64,000 nt of DNA, from the NCBI GenBank assembly GCA_036417435.1, contig CM070913.1:18258680-18322679 (forward strand), read 5' to 3'. The translations under genes were made by a program, and so were the position numbers. Below are positions 34,327-47,439 of this stretch, in pieces. Position 1 is the stretch's first letter. Each line of letters opens with the position of its first letter. A model generated the notes under the pieces. The model had not been told where the DNA came from. It searched no databases and saw nothing but the letters and a program-made list of their open reading frames with translations. This DNA is from Inia geoffrensis. Lineage: Eukaryota; Chordata; Mammalia; Artiodactyla; Iniidae.

Positions 34327-35014
34327 ATGATCCCCAGACACAGTGATTTGGAATGACTTTCAGCCCTGAGTTTAACTGCTTGAGGAAAGTGAGCTTGGTC
34401 TCTTGCACACTGTAGCACGAACATTGGAGGAAAAAAGGTATAACCATGCAGGTTGTGTTACATTTTAATGTTCTCCCAAGTTCTTGAGGGCCCAGTAATC
34501 TGAATAAGCAGTGAAGCAAGTTTACCACGTTAACTGTGCAAATCCAGAGAAAAGACATTTAAAGTGTTCTTTCCAAATGAATTTCTATTCTAAAAATTCA
34601 AAAAATTTTAGATGTAGATTTTATTGACTACATGACTATATTCTATATGACTATATTCTGTATCTGAGCTCACAGTTGAAAAACTGAGTGAATGAATTAG
34701 TGATGTCTATTCATTTGGAGAATGTTACAAATTAAAATGCTGGGTATGGGGGTTGTCATTAAACTCAGTTTGCAAAGTAGAGCCCAGGATATAATGTGAA
34801 AAAGTAGGATAGAATAGAAGAAAAGGAAAGTTGTGCCTGGAGGACAGAGGTACCAGAGAAGAAAGGAGTCTGAGAGTCTTGAAGAGATGGAGTTCTCCAT
34901 GAAATTAGATACGAATCCACACTCTACCATGGTTTAGCAACCTGCTGGGCTCCATCTCCACTCCAACATCTAGCATTACCTAGTCCACCATGCTTAGCTG
35001 CATCAGCAGTTTTT
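34327..35014. other. Unassigned DNA between the inverted repeat and L2
   Basis: About 690 bases without a recognised family. It includes a short near-duplication of 'atgactatattct' at about 34632-34660. Confidence 0.4.
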
Positions 35015-35410
35015 TTCCCTCAGCTCACACTCACCTCAGCCTTTCATCCTTGCTATTCCTCTTACCTGGAATGCGCTCCCTCAGATCTTCACTGACCGGC
35101 TCCTTCTTGCAGTTCAAATCTCAATTCAAATATCACTTGCTCAGGACACCTTCTCTGACCACCAGTGTAAAGTGGCCACACTCCCATCTGTTGTGTCATT
35201 TTCTGAGCTGTACCTGTTTTATTACCGTATGGCACCTATTGGTTTCTGAATTATTGTCACTCATTAGTTTACTTTTTTTTTTTTTTTTGAATAAGCCTGG
35301 CTTGGTTAGAACATAATCTCCATGAAGTCAGAGATTTGTCTTGTTTGTATGCTATCCTCAGTGTCTAGATAGTGAAGGTCCTTGATAAATACTTGTTAAG
35401 TATATAAATA
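35015..35410 (+). mobile_element. L2 relic, 3' part
   Basis: 'ttacctggaatgcgctccct', 'caaatatcacttgctcagga', 'tctccatgaagtcagagatt' and 'tccttgataaatacttgtta' follow the L2 3' region in order. An 18-base T-run at about 35272 interrupts it. Good match for an L2. Confidence 0.8.
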
Positions 35411-36242
35411 TGTATTAACTTGACAAATATTAACAGGTGTGCTTTATATTTCCAGCTTTTTAAAAAAAAACAGCCTACATATGCTTTTCAAAGATGTTTC
35501 TATTTGCATAGGAAAAAGTCAGGAACAAAATAAATATACCAAAATATTTATTGGTTATATCTTGTAGAATGGAAACTTTACTATAGGCTGTATATAATAA
35601 GTGATAATTAGCCAGTTATATGATAAGTATTAATTATATGGTCAAATGAAAATAAAAGAGAAAAATAAATGTTCGAAAGAATCATTGACAGGAATTGTAC
35701 AAACATCTTCCCAGCTGAAGTAGAAATGGCTAGTGAACAGCTCCTTCTTTGTGATTCAGAGTCTGAAAGAAAGAGCAGTAAGTTTTCCTTTCTGATTTAA
35801 GTGGAGAGAATAAAAGAAGAGCTCCTTGCATATGGAACAATAAAACTTTCCGGTTGATAAGGAGTCTAGAACAACAATAACAAAAAGAGGAACATTTTGT
35901 CCTACTGTTTAATTAGGGAGAGTAGTTTACAGGTGAATAATGGAGAGTATGGTTCTGAAAGAAGAGTGAGAATGAGAAATGTCTAAAAGAGCACTTGACT
36001 GTGAACTTGCCTGATGTCCTGCAGGACACTCAGAGTCAATATAATGCTCAGCATGTACTCAGGGCCATTAGAAGAAGTCTATCTCTGGGCCTCTGTTCTT
36101 CCATCCCCATAATCAGACGTTGCTCCCAAACCCCCTTCCTTTTCTTGTGTTTGCCTCACTCTAGTGAGAGTTATCATAGGGGTGGCTTCTCTTGATAGGT
36201 TTCTTTGAGAGCTGTGTGTTTGATATACTTTTGCAGGATTAC
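35411..36242. other. Unassigned AT-rich DNA
   Basis: About 830 bases forming most of the spacer between the inverted-repeat arms; no family recognised. Confidence 0.4.
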
Positions 36243-36395
36243 GTTATTCTTGAATCTCAGACTTCTGGTCAGCATTTAACCATGCTGTTTAAATGCAATG
36301 CAATCTGGTAATTAATAAGAACTGTTTTATCTACTATCTGAGTCTCAAAAGTATAATAGCGATACTTTGGGTGAGACAATAAGAGAATAACATTT
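36243..36395 (-). repeat. Right arm of the 152-bp inverted repeat
   Basis: Starts GTTATTCTTGAATCTCAGAC and ends AGAATAACATTT, the reverse complement of 34175-34326. The outer flank ('tgatttacataaattaactc') resembles a MIR complement, so this copy may have been pasted beside a MIR. Confidence 0.93.
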
Positions 36396-37384
36396 CCAGG
36401 TGATTTACATAAATTAACTCACTTAGTCCTTGTAACAATCGGGAACGAATTCTAGAAAATGAAATACCAGGTTATCAAGCTGGAAATTAGATTTTTAGCT
36501 TGAAGGTAAATTTGAGGGGAGCAAGACCAATCTCCCAGGTAATATTACAACACGGTGTCCCAGAGAAGGCAAGACCCAACCAAGGTGTGGTCATCTGTCC
36601 AAGGTTTGATGGAAGAATGCTGTCAGTCAGCCTGCTTCCCAGGGATCAAGCTTATGGCTCCCTTGATAATGGTTTGTCCGTTTAAAGGGTGTCACTTGAG
36701 AGACAAACACAGCTGCTACAACGTAAGGCACTCAACCTCAACCAATCTTTGTACTATCTCAGGGCCAAAATATCCCCTTTCTGCGCTCTGTTAATCAAGT
36801 ATGCATACATAAAATGCAATGTATTCATAAACCCAGTCTACCACTCACCAGCTATACTAATGCAGGATTTGCACTTCTCACTTACTGAAGGTGAGAATGT
36901 CCCATTTGTTCTTTTTCACTTCAAAATTCTGTTTTACTCTTACAAGGCAAGACATTAGCTGAAGCTTCAGCTGATGATTCCTAGCTAGCTTTTGAAAATA
37001 AAACATAAAAATCATAAAGTAATGCCATAATGGAGTCTCTTCTTCTAATTCTCAAGTTTGTGCTTGGATTCTTAGCCTAATTCAAGAGCAAAAAATGCTG
37101 CATTTGTGTGAATCAAGTCTATGAACAATTTAATGTACTGCCTTCCTGCAAAAACAAAAAAAAGTTTATAAAATGTTATCAAGTACAACCCAAAAGCTTA
37201 AATTTCATCACTGCTTTATTAATCAGAAGTTCTTGGCAAGACACCCATATCTCTTCTCAGGATAATCCATTGCTCTTTGTCTGAGGTTGAGAAGATATGA
37301 GTAAGTTTCTTGACGCTTACTAAATGAAAACTGTGTGTATTTAAGGTTTGGAAGAGGGGCAAAAGGAGTAGAGGTGGAAGTTTC
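36396..37384. other. Unassigned DNA
   Basis: About 1 kb. The first 60 bases are MIR-like. 36490-36960 has the composition of an old LTR, but I could not name it. Confidence 0.35.
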
Positions 37385-37470
37385 TGTAGCACTGTGATCA
37401 AGAGTTGGAACTCTGGAGCTAGATTCCCAGGATTAAACCCTAGCTCTGCCACCTTTTGACCCGCTATCTG
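37385..37470 (+). mobile_element. MIR relic, 5' part
   Basis: 'ctctggagctagattcccag', 'attaaaccctagctctgcca' match the MIR core in sense. Cut short at about 37470. Confidence 0.7.
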
Positions 37471-37659
37471 TCCCTCAAAACGGCTTCCTCTTATTCTGGG
37501 GCACCCTGGAAGACGACATAAAGGTGGCCACATAACTGAGTTCCAGCCAATAGAATATGAACAGAAGTTATGTACACCACTTCCAGAAATGACCTGTAAG
37601 AGCTGCTATGCCTGACTCTCCATGTTCTTTCCCCATATGCCAGTTCATGAAGATAAGCA
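37471..37659. mobile_element. Old interspersed repeat, family not named
   Basis: 'ttccagccaatagaatatga' followed by 'agaagttatgtacaccactt' is a pattern I know from an old mammalian repeat but cannot name. Confidence 0.35.
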
Positions 37660-38168
37660 CGATATGGTAGACAGAATAATGGCCCTGCCAGAGAAGTCCG
37701 TGTCCTAATCCCCAGGACCTGGGAGTATGTTAGGTTACATGGCAAAAGGTTGCAGATGGAATTAAGGTGGCTAATCAGCTGACTTGAAAATAGGGGGATT
37801 ATCCTGGCTTATCTGAGTGGGCTCAATGTTGTCGCTGGGTCCTTCAAAGCAGAAGAGGGAGGCAGAGGAGAGAGAACCAGAGAGATGGCAGCGTGTGAAG
37901 GTCTTAGCCTGATATTTGTTAGCTGTGAATATGTAAGGGGGCCCTGAGCCCAGGAAAGAAGGCGGTATCTAAACAGTGCAAAGGGCAAGGAAACAAATTC
38001 TCACCTGGAGTCTCCAGGGTGGAATGCAAACCTGCAATACCTTGAGGGTAGCCCAGGGAGACCTATGTCGGATACCTGATTTACAGATTTGTAAGATAAT
38101 ATATTCATGTTGTTTTAAGCCACTAAGTCCATGGCAATTTGTTGCAGCAACAGTAGGAAATTAACACA
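37660..38168 (+). mobile_element. MaLR-type LTR (MLT1-like)
   Basis: Starts 'gatatggtagacagaataat', continues 'gtcctaatccccaggacctg', 'atcctggcttatctgagtgg', 'tcttagcctgatatttgtta', 'ttgttttaagccactaagtc' and ends 'agcaacagtaggaaattaac'. The order fits a MaLR solo LTR in sense. It is the only LTR of this group on the plus strand. Confidence 0.78.
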
Positions 38169-38369
38169 CACTGCAACCTTGAAAGCCAGTGTTGGTGTCA
38201 GAGCTACCAGATGGAAGGAGTCTGTGTCCCTGTATCAGCTCTTAGAAGAAAACACCAACCAATCAAAAACCTGCTTTGGACATTCTGTGAGCAAGAAAGA
38301 AGCATCTACTGTTTGAGCCTTTATACCTTTTGGGATTCGTTTTTTGCAGTGGCAGTGTTACCTTGATTA

Positions 38370-38640
38370 AAACAACTTGGCAAGTCACACAGCCCCTCAA
38401 TGCCTTAGTATCCTCATCTGTAAAACATGCTGTGATACTACTTGGGAGGTGGGTCTCGCTCACCTCAAATTTATCTTCAAGTTAAAAATCTAATTTACAC
38501 CTTCTATGCAGGTATTTCATCTTCTAGAATTCGTTTCTGAGTGTTACAAGAACTAAATGAGTTAATATATGTCAATCACTTAGAATGAATATTGACACAT
38601 GTTGAGTCCTACTAAAGTATTAAATGTCGTTCTTATTATC
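38370..38640 (+). mobile_element. MIR relic
   Basis: 'cttggcaagtcacacagccc', 'ttagtatcctcatctgtaaa' and, further on, 'aagaactaaatgagttaata' follow MIR in sense. The middle (about 38440-38530) is longer than expected, so it may hold a small insertion. Confidence 0.6.
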
Positions 38641-39795
38641 CAGCGATGTGAGGGAAAAACTAAGGTGAAATTTTTGGAGGTCAATGAATCAGCATAGCGA
38701 TTGCACTGGACGTAGCACGGTCAAAACTCTATAAGAGCACTTAGAAATGTGGGGGAACTATGCGTCTTTACTGTCTATAATTGATTTAATCTTTTAGTTC
38801 AGGATGTTGAGGAGTACTGATGCTTTGGTTTTATAACATATAGAGAGTTTATGCTATATTGGGCTCTTATTGGGAATTACACACATGGAATGTGCCACTT
38901 TTTCCATTTTCTTCTTTTTCCTGTTCTTTCTGTATATGGCAATGACTTCCTTCTTCCTTTCTTGGGATGTTTAGGGTCGTGTGAGCACTTTTCCCTCCTT
39001 GGATAACATGTGCATAGAAATGTGAAGAAGAAGGAGTCATAAAATCTCAAGCCTAAAATAAGGGATTTCTTAACGTAAAATGCGGAACGACGTACTACAA
39101 CTAGAAAGCTTAAGAAATGCTTTGCAAAGAAGCACCTAAGATTTTATAACTCACTTTATCTTCTTTAGTTACTATAATAACAATCGGGAAAAAATAAGTC
39201 AGACTCACCAAGCATGGTCATCAGAGCTCTTCCTCAGCTGCCTATCCTCCCAAAGGCATTCAATGAATCTCATGTCCCAGCAGCACAGCTTCATTAGTGC
39301 CACTCTGCAAAATAAAATGAAAAATAGACGAAGAATGAAAATGAATCAACGTCTTATTTTTCTTGGAGTCAGCATTTTCCACTGAAAAAACTTTTTAAAA
39401 TTTATGATATGGTATTCCCATATCTTAGGAGTCAACAACTTCCAAATTTTGCTGAAATGAACTATTTGGGGAAATTATTTATATACAATAATTATGTAAA
39501 CTTGGACATCTATAAAAATTAAAAATTTTAAATCTGAACTTGGGAGGGGGCTATGGATTAGAAATGCCGGCAAAAGTATACGATTGTTGGTATATTATTT
39601 TTTCTACCTTTTTCTTAGGTATTTCCATGCTGTTTTATGGTAATAGTGAGGAAAACCAGGTGTTAACTGCCAGGCTGTTCCAAGTCACTTTGTCTTTTTG
39701 ATTTAAATAAAATGACTCAACTCTCATTCTACAAAAAGCGGAAACCCAGGATCTCTTCCAAAAGTCTTGGGTATTTTAGAAATGTTACCTTTTCT
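38641..39795. other. Unassigned AT-rich DNA
   Basis: About 1.15 kb without a recognised family or exon signal. Confidence 0.45.
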
Positions 39796-40075
39796 TTTTT
39801 TTTCTCTTCTTTTTTTTTTTTTTAATTGAAGTATAGTTGATTTACAATGTTGTATTAGTTTCTGGTACAAAAAAGTGATTCAGATATAGTTAGATAGATA
39901 TAGATACAGATGTGTTCTTTTTCAGATTCTTTTTTATTTTAGGTTATTAGAAGATATTGAATATAGTCCCCTGTGCTGTATAGTAGGACCTTGCTGTTTA
40001 TCTATTTTATATATAGTAGTGTGTACCTGTTAAACCCAAGTTCCTAATTTATCCCTACTTTACTTTTTCATTACC
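39796..40075 (-). mobile_element. L1 3'UTR fragment
   Basis: T-run followed by 'attgaagtatagttgattta', 'caatgttgtattagtttctg' and 'atattgaatatagtcccctg', an artiodactyl/cetacean L1 3'UTR in antisense. Same 3'UTR lineage as 42678 and 60517. It stops before ORF2. Confidence 0.88.
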
Positions 40076-40210
40076 TTGGCCATGCTTTCCCTTTGCCTGG
40101 GGTTTTGTCTATTGCAGAAGTTTCCTCTTTAGTACCAGCCAGCATTGACCATCACCTAGATTCTGCCATCATCTCAAAGATCACACACACTAGACTCTAT
40201 AGCGGTTTTT

Positions 40211-40427
40211 CTTTCTTTCTTTTTTTTTTTTTTTTGTGGTACGCGGGCCTCTCACTGCTGTGGCCTCTCCCGTTGCGGAGCACAGGCTCCGGATGCGCAG
40301 GTTCAGCGGCCATAGCTCACGGGCCCAGCCGCTCCGCGGCATGTGGGATCTTCCCGGACCGGGGCATGAACCCGTGTCCCCTGCATCGGCAGGCGGACTC
40401 TCAACCACTGCGCCACCAGGGAAGCCC
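40211..40427 (-). mobile_element. CHR SINE, short form
   Basis: Antisense tail 'ctttctttctttttttttt', body, end 'gccaccagggaagcccc'. Target duplication CTCTATAGCGGTTTTT (40195-40210) and CTCTATAGTGGTTTTT (40428-40443), one mismatch. Confidence 0.96.
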
Positions 40428-40609
40428 CTCTATAGTGGTTTTTAATAAAATTTAGGGCTAAGGTGGGTAGACACAGAGCATTATGCAACAAATAAGTTAC
40501 AGTTGAATAATAGAGGTGCACCTAATGAAGTCATTTGGCCATTTTCTCTGAACACCTTGATAGGCAGAGGCCCAGTCTCTGGCCATCTTGCTGGGTTTTT
40601 TCTTTCCGT

Positions 40610-40633
40610 CCCCCCCCCTTCCCCCCATCCCCT
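40610..40633. repeat. C-rich tract
   Basis: C runs of about 10, 6 and 4 separated by TT and AT; G-rich on the minus strand. Confidence 0.9.
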
Positions 40634-40984
40634 CAGGTCTCTCTCTGAAGCTGTTGGAAGACGCTCCAAATCCTCCTTATTGTAGTACATCAGTTTTCCT
40701 TCTCTTTATTTCTTTGCCTTCTAGATTGCTCATTTTTAGCTTTTCTCTTCAAAGCCCAAACAACCATTCATGGTTTCATTTAAGTAAAGAGCCATTTATC
40801 TTAGAGATAAATAATGCCATTTACTTAGAATTCCTATAGTTAGTTTTGGCTCTGAGTGACTGTTTAATTCTCTTCCATGGAAAATTTAGGTTAGACATTT
40901 GTATTCATACAAAATGACTAATTTTACATGAATCAATCTGACTTTCAATTATTCTGACCAATACGAGGTCAGTTTTAGTGATAA

Positions 40985-41115
40985 CATCTTCCCAGTTTTA
41001 AAGAAGAAGTTTAGGGACACGGAAGTTGTCGTTTGTGTAAAATCCCAAAGCCAACAAGTGGCAGAATCAGACTTTGGTCTCAGGTCTTTGGCTTTCTATG
41101 CCTGGATACTTTACA
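40985..41115 (-). mobile_element. MIR relic
   Basis: 'cagttttaaagaagaagttt', 'ccaacaagtggcagaatcag' and 'ctcaggtctttggctttcta' follow the MIR complement. Confidence 0.65.
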
Positions 41116-42677
41116 GTACACCAGTTGACAATGATATACGCTAATAAGGCTGTGTGTCAAAACCCCAAGGTAATTATTGGAAATTGTAGACTTGTTATAG
41201 AGTCTGAGGTATTGGCTTTAACTAAGGAAATGGGAAATTTTACAGAAAGGTCAGACAAGAGCCAGACAACTGTTAACCCCCCGGATATTGGAATCCGTAG
41301 AGACTAGAAGATGTGATCAGATTAATAATTGGCTAAGCTATGATTATGCCCTGACAGTGGCTCCAAGGCATATTTTGCGAAAGGACATGTTTGTGTACCA
41401 TGACATTAACTTCAAAAGGTTATGTTTGTAGCTGAAAAATATTCCAGCTTCCCTTTGTCCATGTGTGGAATAACCCATGAATTCAACTAAACTCTCCAAA
41501 GGACCTGCTTTTTGTCTGCAATATCTTTGGATTTCATAAACACATAAAAATATTACTTCATGTAATACAGCTCCCAAAAATACTCTTTAAAAATTTCGTG
41601 ATGGGATGAAAACATCCTGTCATTGTGGCACACTAGATTATGAAGCACAAACTTAACACATACGTGTTGGGTTGAAATTTACACACTACAGTCAGGCAAG
41701 AAATAGTTACTGTCTACCTATAACTGATCTCATACTGCTCAGGAGTCACCATTTATATTGAAGTGGGAGTGGCAGTGTCTAGCAGTGGAATTAAACATGC
41801 CAATTCAAGGTAACTCAGTTCTTCCACTGAAGACGGTCTCTTTCAGATTAATTCAGTATTACTTGAATAAACAAGCCATTCAGAGTTTAATTCTTGTACT
41901 TGTGCAAAAGATTCCAACTCTCCTCGAGGCTGTGCATAACCCTGGCTGGCTAGGGAGGAAGAAACAGTGATAATATTTCAAAAATATTTTTCCTGTAGCA
42001 TGCATACCTATTTGCAAATATAGATTAAACATATGCAGGCTTCTTAACATGTCTTGGCACAGGAGAGGGAGTAACAACAAATCAAAAGTACACATTTACA
42101 AACCCTTCGGGCTATCATGACTTTAGTCACTCCTGATAATATTTATAAGTTATATATATAACTGGACTCAGAAAACCTGTTCGCCAGTATTTAAAATAAA
42201 TATCACTAAGCCTTATCATTAAAAAACACCAAAACCAAACAGAGCAATTTTGGGACAAGAATTATCATTATTTCCCCAGAAAAGAAAAACCCTGGGAGTG
42301 AGTTATTACATTTCTTTACCTAGAGATTCGCTGTAAGAAGAAACACACTTAACTGTGGTCTAACTGCTGCGTACACACTTTGGGTTAGTCACAAAGCAAA
42401 TTGAAGTTGGAGATCAACCCTCATGGCGTTGTTAGCATCTGAAGTGGATAGTGCAAGGATTCAAGAAGTTAAGAAAATCTTCTCAGGAGTTTGGACATTG
42501 AAATCTACAAAAAGGACCTTCCAGAATGTTTTACCTGGAAATATCTGTATCTGTCTCTGTTTATGTCTGTTTATGTTATTCACTAGACTGATGCTTTAAT
42601 CTTTTAAAAATTTACCTTGAAGTTGAAGAATCATTTTGATCTGAGTGAAGAGAAATTGATAGATTAGAAAATCATTT

Positions 42678-42754
42678 TATTTTTTTACATTTTTTAATCG
42701 AAGTATAGTTGATTTACAATTGTTTCAGGCATTCAGCAAAGTGGTTCACATATA

Positions 42755-42793
<39 letters not shown>

Positions 42794-43302
42794 CGTTTTC
42801 AGATTCTTTTCCATTATAGGTTATTACAAGGTATTGAATATAGTTCCCTATGCTATACAGTAGGTTTTTGTTGTTTATCTATTTTATATATAGTACTGTA
42901 TATCTGTTAATCCCAAACTCCTAATTTATCCCTCCACCCTTCCCCCTTGGTAACCATAAGTTTGTTTTCTATGTCTGTGCATCTATTTCTGTTTTGTAAA
43001 TAAGTTCATTTGTATCATTTTCTTAGATTCCACATTTAAATGATGTTGTATGATATTTGTCTTTCTCATTTTGACTTACTTAGTATGATAGTCTCTGGGT
43101 CCAACCTTGTTGCTGCAAATGGCATTATTTTGTTCCTTTTCATGGCTGAGTAATATTCCATTGTATACATGTACCACTCTTTATCCTTTCCTCTGTTGAT
43201 GGACATTTAGGCTGCTTCCATGTCTTGGCTATTGTAAATAATGCTACTATGAACATTGGGGTGCATGTATCTTTTTGAATTAGAGTTTTCACCTTTTCAA
43301 GG
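42678..43302 (-). mobile_element. 5'-truncated L1, 3'UTR and ORF2 tail
   Basis: Antisense 3'UTR ('aatcgaagtatagttgattt', 'ggtattgaatatagttccct') followed by the ORF2 tail complement ('catggctgagtaatattcca', 'attgtaaataatgctactat'), ending near 43302. A (TA)n lies within the 3'UTR. About 70 bases separate it from the left target duplication of the next L1. Confidence 0.9.
42749..42791. repeat. (TA)n microsatellite in L1 3'UTR
   Basis: Nearly uninterrupted TA units over about 43 bases. Confidence 0.95.
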
Positions 43303-43585
43303 AGAAATCAATCATTTTAACCTTACCCTTCTATATGTTTTATAATATTATCTTAATACTTAAGTAAGCAATAATTATCTTAACGATGATTTGTTTTTAC
43401 AACAGGTTTTTATTAGTTATCTATTGTATACATATTAGTGTATGTATGTCAATCCCAATCTTCCAGTTCATCCCACCACCATCCCCCACCCCCGCTTTCC
43501 CCACTTGGTACCCATACGTTTCCTCTCTACATCTGTGTCTCTATTTCTGCCTTGCAAACTGTTCTTCTGTAATATTTTTCTAGAT

Positions 43586-46500
43586 TCCACATATGTGCGT
43601 TAACATACAATATATTTTTTTCTCTTTCTGACTTACTTCACTCGTGATGACAATCTCTAGGTCCATTCACATCTCTACAAATGACCCAATTTCATTCCTT
43701 TTTATGGCTGAGTAATATTCCATTGTATATATGTACCACATCTTCTTTATCCATTCATCTGTTGATGGGCATTTCAGTTATTTCCAAGACCTGGCTATTG
43801 TAAACAGTGCTGCAATGAACATTGGGGTGCATGTGTCTTTTTGAATTATGGTTTTCTCTGGGTATATGACCAGTAGTGGGAGCGCTGGGTCATATAGTAA
43901 TTCTGTTTTTTAGTTTTTTAAGGAACCTCCATACTGTTCTTCATAGTGGCTCTATCAATTTACATTCCTACCAACAGTGCAAGAGGGTTCCCATTTCTCC
44001 ACAACTTCTCCAGCATTTGTTTGTAGATTTTCTGATGATGCCCATTCTAACTGGCATGAGGTGATACCTCATAGTTTTGATTTGCATTTCTCTAATAATT
44101 AATGATGTTGAGCAGCTTTTTAGGTGCCTCTTAGCCATCTGTATGACTTCTTTGGAGAAAGAAGTATTCAAAATAAATATCACTGCCCATTTTTGGATTG
44201 GGTTGTTTGTTTTTTTAATATTGAGCTGCATGAGCTGTTTATATATTTTAGAGATTAATCCTTTCTCCATCGATTCATTTGCAAATATTTTCTCCCATTC
44301 TGAGGGTTGTTTTTTCATCTTGTTTATGGTTTCCTTTGCTGTGCAAAAGCTTTTAAGTTTCATTAAGTCCCATTTGTTTATTTTTGGTTTTATTTCCATC
44401 ACTCTAGGAGGTGGGTCAAAAAGGATCTTGTTGTGATGTATGTCAGAGTGTTCTTCCTGTGTCTTCCTCTAAGAGTTTTACAGTATCCGGTCTTACATTT
44501 AGGTCTTTAGTCCATTTTGAGTTTAGTTTTCTGTATGGTGTTAGGGAGAGTTCTAATTTCATTCTTTTACATGTACCTGTCCAGTTTTCCCAACATCACA
44601 TATTGAAGAGACTGCCTTTTCTCTATTGTATATCCTTGCCTCCTTTGTCGTAGATTAGTTGACCATTGGTGCGTGGGTTTATCTCTGGGCTTTCTATCCT
44701 GTTCCATTGATCTATATTTCTGTTTTTGTGCCAGTACCACATTGTCTTGACTACTGTAGCTTTGTAGTATAGTCTAAAGTCAGGGAGTCTGATTCCTCCC
44801 CCTCTCTTTTTCTTTCTCAAGATTTCTTTGGCTATTCAGGGTCTTTTATGTCTCCATACAAATTTTAAGACTTTTTGTTCTAGTTCTGTAAAAAAATGCC
44901 ATTAGGATTTTTATAGGGATTGCTTTGAATCTGTAGATTGCTTTCGGTAGTATAGTCATTTTCACAATATTGATTCTTCCATTCTAAGAACGTGGTGTAT
45001 CTCTCCATCTGTGTCAGCTTTGATTTCTTTCATCAGTGTCTCATAGTTTTCTGAGTACAGGTCTTTTACCCCTTTAGTAGGTTTATTCCTAGGTATTTTA
45101 TTCTTTTTGTTACAGTGGTGAATGGGCTTGTTTCCTAAATTTCTCTTTCTGATCTTATGTTGTTAGTGTATAGGAATGCAAGAGATTTCCGTGCATTAAT
45201 TTTGTATCCTGCAACTTTACCAAATTCATTGATTAGCTCTAATAGTTTTCTGGTGGCATCTTTAGGATTATATGTGTATAGTACCATGTCATTTTCAAAC
45301 AGTGACAGTTTTACTTCTTCTTTTCCAATTTAGATTCCTTTTATTTTTCTTCTCTGATTGCCGTGGCTAGGACTTCCAAAACTATGTTGAATAATAGTGG
45401 CAAGAGTGGACATCCTTATCTTGTTCCTAATCTAAGAGGAAATATTTTCAGTTTTTCACCATTGAGAATGATGTTGACTGTGGGTTTGTCATATATGGCC
45501 TTTATTATGTTGAGGTAGGTTCCCTCTATGCCCACTTCCTGAAGAGTTTTTATCATAAAGTTGTGTTGAATTTTGTCAAAAGCTTTTTCTGCATCTGTTG
45601 AGATGATCATATGGTTTTGATTCTTCAGTTTGTTAATATGGTGTTTCACGCTGATTGATTTACATATATCGAAGAATCCTTGCATCCCTGGGATAAATCC
45701 CTCTTGATCATAGTGTATGATCCTTTTAATGTGTTGTTGGATTCTTTTTGCTAGTATTTTGTTGAGGATTTTTTGCATCTATATTCAGCAGTGATATTGG
45801 TCTGTAATTTTCTTTTATTGTAGTATCTCTCTCTGCTTTTGGTATCAGGGTGATGGTGGCTTCGTAGCATGAGTTTGGGAATGTTCCTTCCTCTGCAGTT
45901 TTTTGGAAGAGTTTAAGGAGGATGGGTGTTAGCTCTTCTCTAAATGTTTATAGAATTCACGTGTGAAGCCATCTGGTCCTGGACTTCTGTTTGTTGGAAG
46001 GTTTTTAATCACAGTTTCAATTTTATTACTTGTGATTGGTCTGTTCATATTTTCTATTTCTTCCTGGTTCAGTCTAGGAATGTTATACCTTTCTAAGAAT
46101 TTGTCCATTTCTTCCAGGTTGTCCTTTTTTTGGCATAGAGTTCTTTGTAGTAGTCTCTTATGATGCTTTGTATATCTGTGGTGTCCATTGTAACTTCTCC
46201 TTTTTCATTTCTAATTTTATTGATTTGAGTCCTCTCCCTCTTTTTCTTGATGAATCTGGCTAAATGTTTATCAATTTTGTTTATCTTCTCAAAGCACCAG
46301 CTTTTAGTTTTATTGATCTTTGCAGTTGTTTGTTTCTATTTCATTTATTTCTGCTCTGATCTTGATGATTTCTTTCCTTCTGCTAACTTTGGGTTTTGTT
46401 TGTTCTTCTTTCTCTAGTTCCTTTAGATGTAAGGTTAGATTGTTTGAGATTGTTCTTGTTTCCAGAGGTAGGATTGTATTGCTATAAACTTCCCTCTTAG

Positions 46501-47369
46501 AACTGCTTTTGCTTCATCTCACACCTTTTGGATCATTGTGTTTTCATTGTCATTTGTCTCCAGGTATTTTTGGATTTCCTCTTTGATTTCTTCAATGATC
46601 TCTTGGTTATTTAGTAATGTATTGTTTGGGTTCCATGTGTTTATGTTTTTTATGGTTTTTTCCCTGTAATGTATTTCTAATCTCATAGTGTTGTGGTCAG
46701 AAAGGATGCTTGATATGATTTCAATTTTCTTAAATTTACCGAGGCTTGACTTGTGACCCAAGATGTAATCTATCCTGGAGAATGTTCCATGTGCACTTGA
46801 AAAGTGTAATCTGCTGTCTTTGGATGGAATGTCCTATAGATATCAATTAAATCTATCTGGTCTATTGTGTCATTTAAAGCTTGTGTTTCCTTATTAATTT
46901 GCTGTCTGGATCATCTGTCCATTGGTGTAAGTGTGGTGTTAAATCCCCCACTATTATTGTATTACTGTCGATTTCCTCTTTTATAGCTGTTAGCATTTCC
47001 CTTAGTATCGAGGTGCTCCTATGTTGGGTGCATATATATTTATAATTGTTATATCTTCTTCATGGATTGATCCCTTAATAATTATGTAGTGTTCTTGTCT
47101 CTTGTAACATTCTTTATTTTAAAGTCTATTTTATCTGATAGGAGTATTGCTACTCCAGCTTCCTTTTGATTTCCATTTGCATGGAATAACTTTTTCCATC
47201 CTCTCATTTTCAGCCTGTATGTGTCCCTAGGTCTGAAGTGGGTCTCTTGTAGACAGCATATAGATGGGTCTTGTTTTTGTATCCATTCAGCGAACCTGTA
47301 TCTTTTGGTTGGAGCATTTAATCCATTCACGTTTAAGTTAATTATCGATATGTATGTTCCTATTACCAT
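43586..47369 (-). pseudogene. L1 ORF2 remnant of the full-length L1
   Basis: A methionine near 47369 begins MVIGTYISIINLNVNGLNAP. Endonuclease residues follow (QETHF, 'VAILLSDKIDFKIK'), then an RT block at 45778-45416 with motif [17 protein letters not shown]. The C-terminal part includes [15 protein letters not shown] (about 44013-43968), the cysteine/histidine region. The 3.78-kb extent matches a complete ORF2 of roughly 1,260 codons, but it is broken by many frameshifts and stops. Normally the protein nicks DNA and reverse-transcribes L1 RNA; this copy cannot. Confidence 0.9.
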
Positions 47370-47439
47370 TTTCTTAATTGTTTTGGGTTTGTTTTTGAAG
47401 GTCCTTTTCTTGTCTGTGTTTTCCACTTGGAAAAGTTCC

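Larger units (their letters stand above)
40444..42677. other. Unassigned DNA with a MIR relic
   Basis: About 2.2 kb. Apart from the MIR at 40985 and a C-rich run at 40610, no repeat or exon was recognised. Confidence 0.45.

Noticed and set aside
34632..34660. Near-duplicate 'atgactatattct'
   Set aside because: Too short and AT-rich to be more than slippage.
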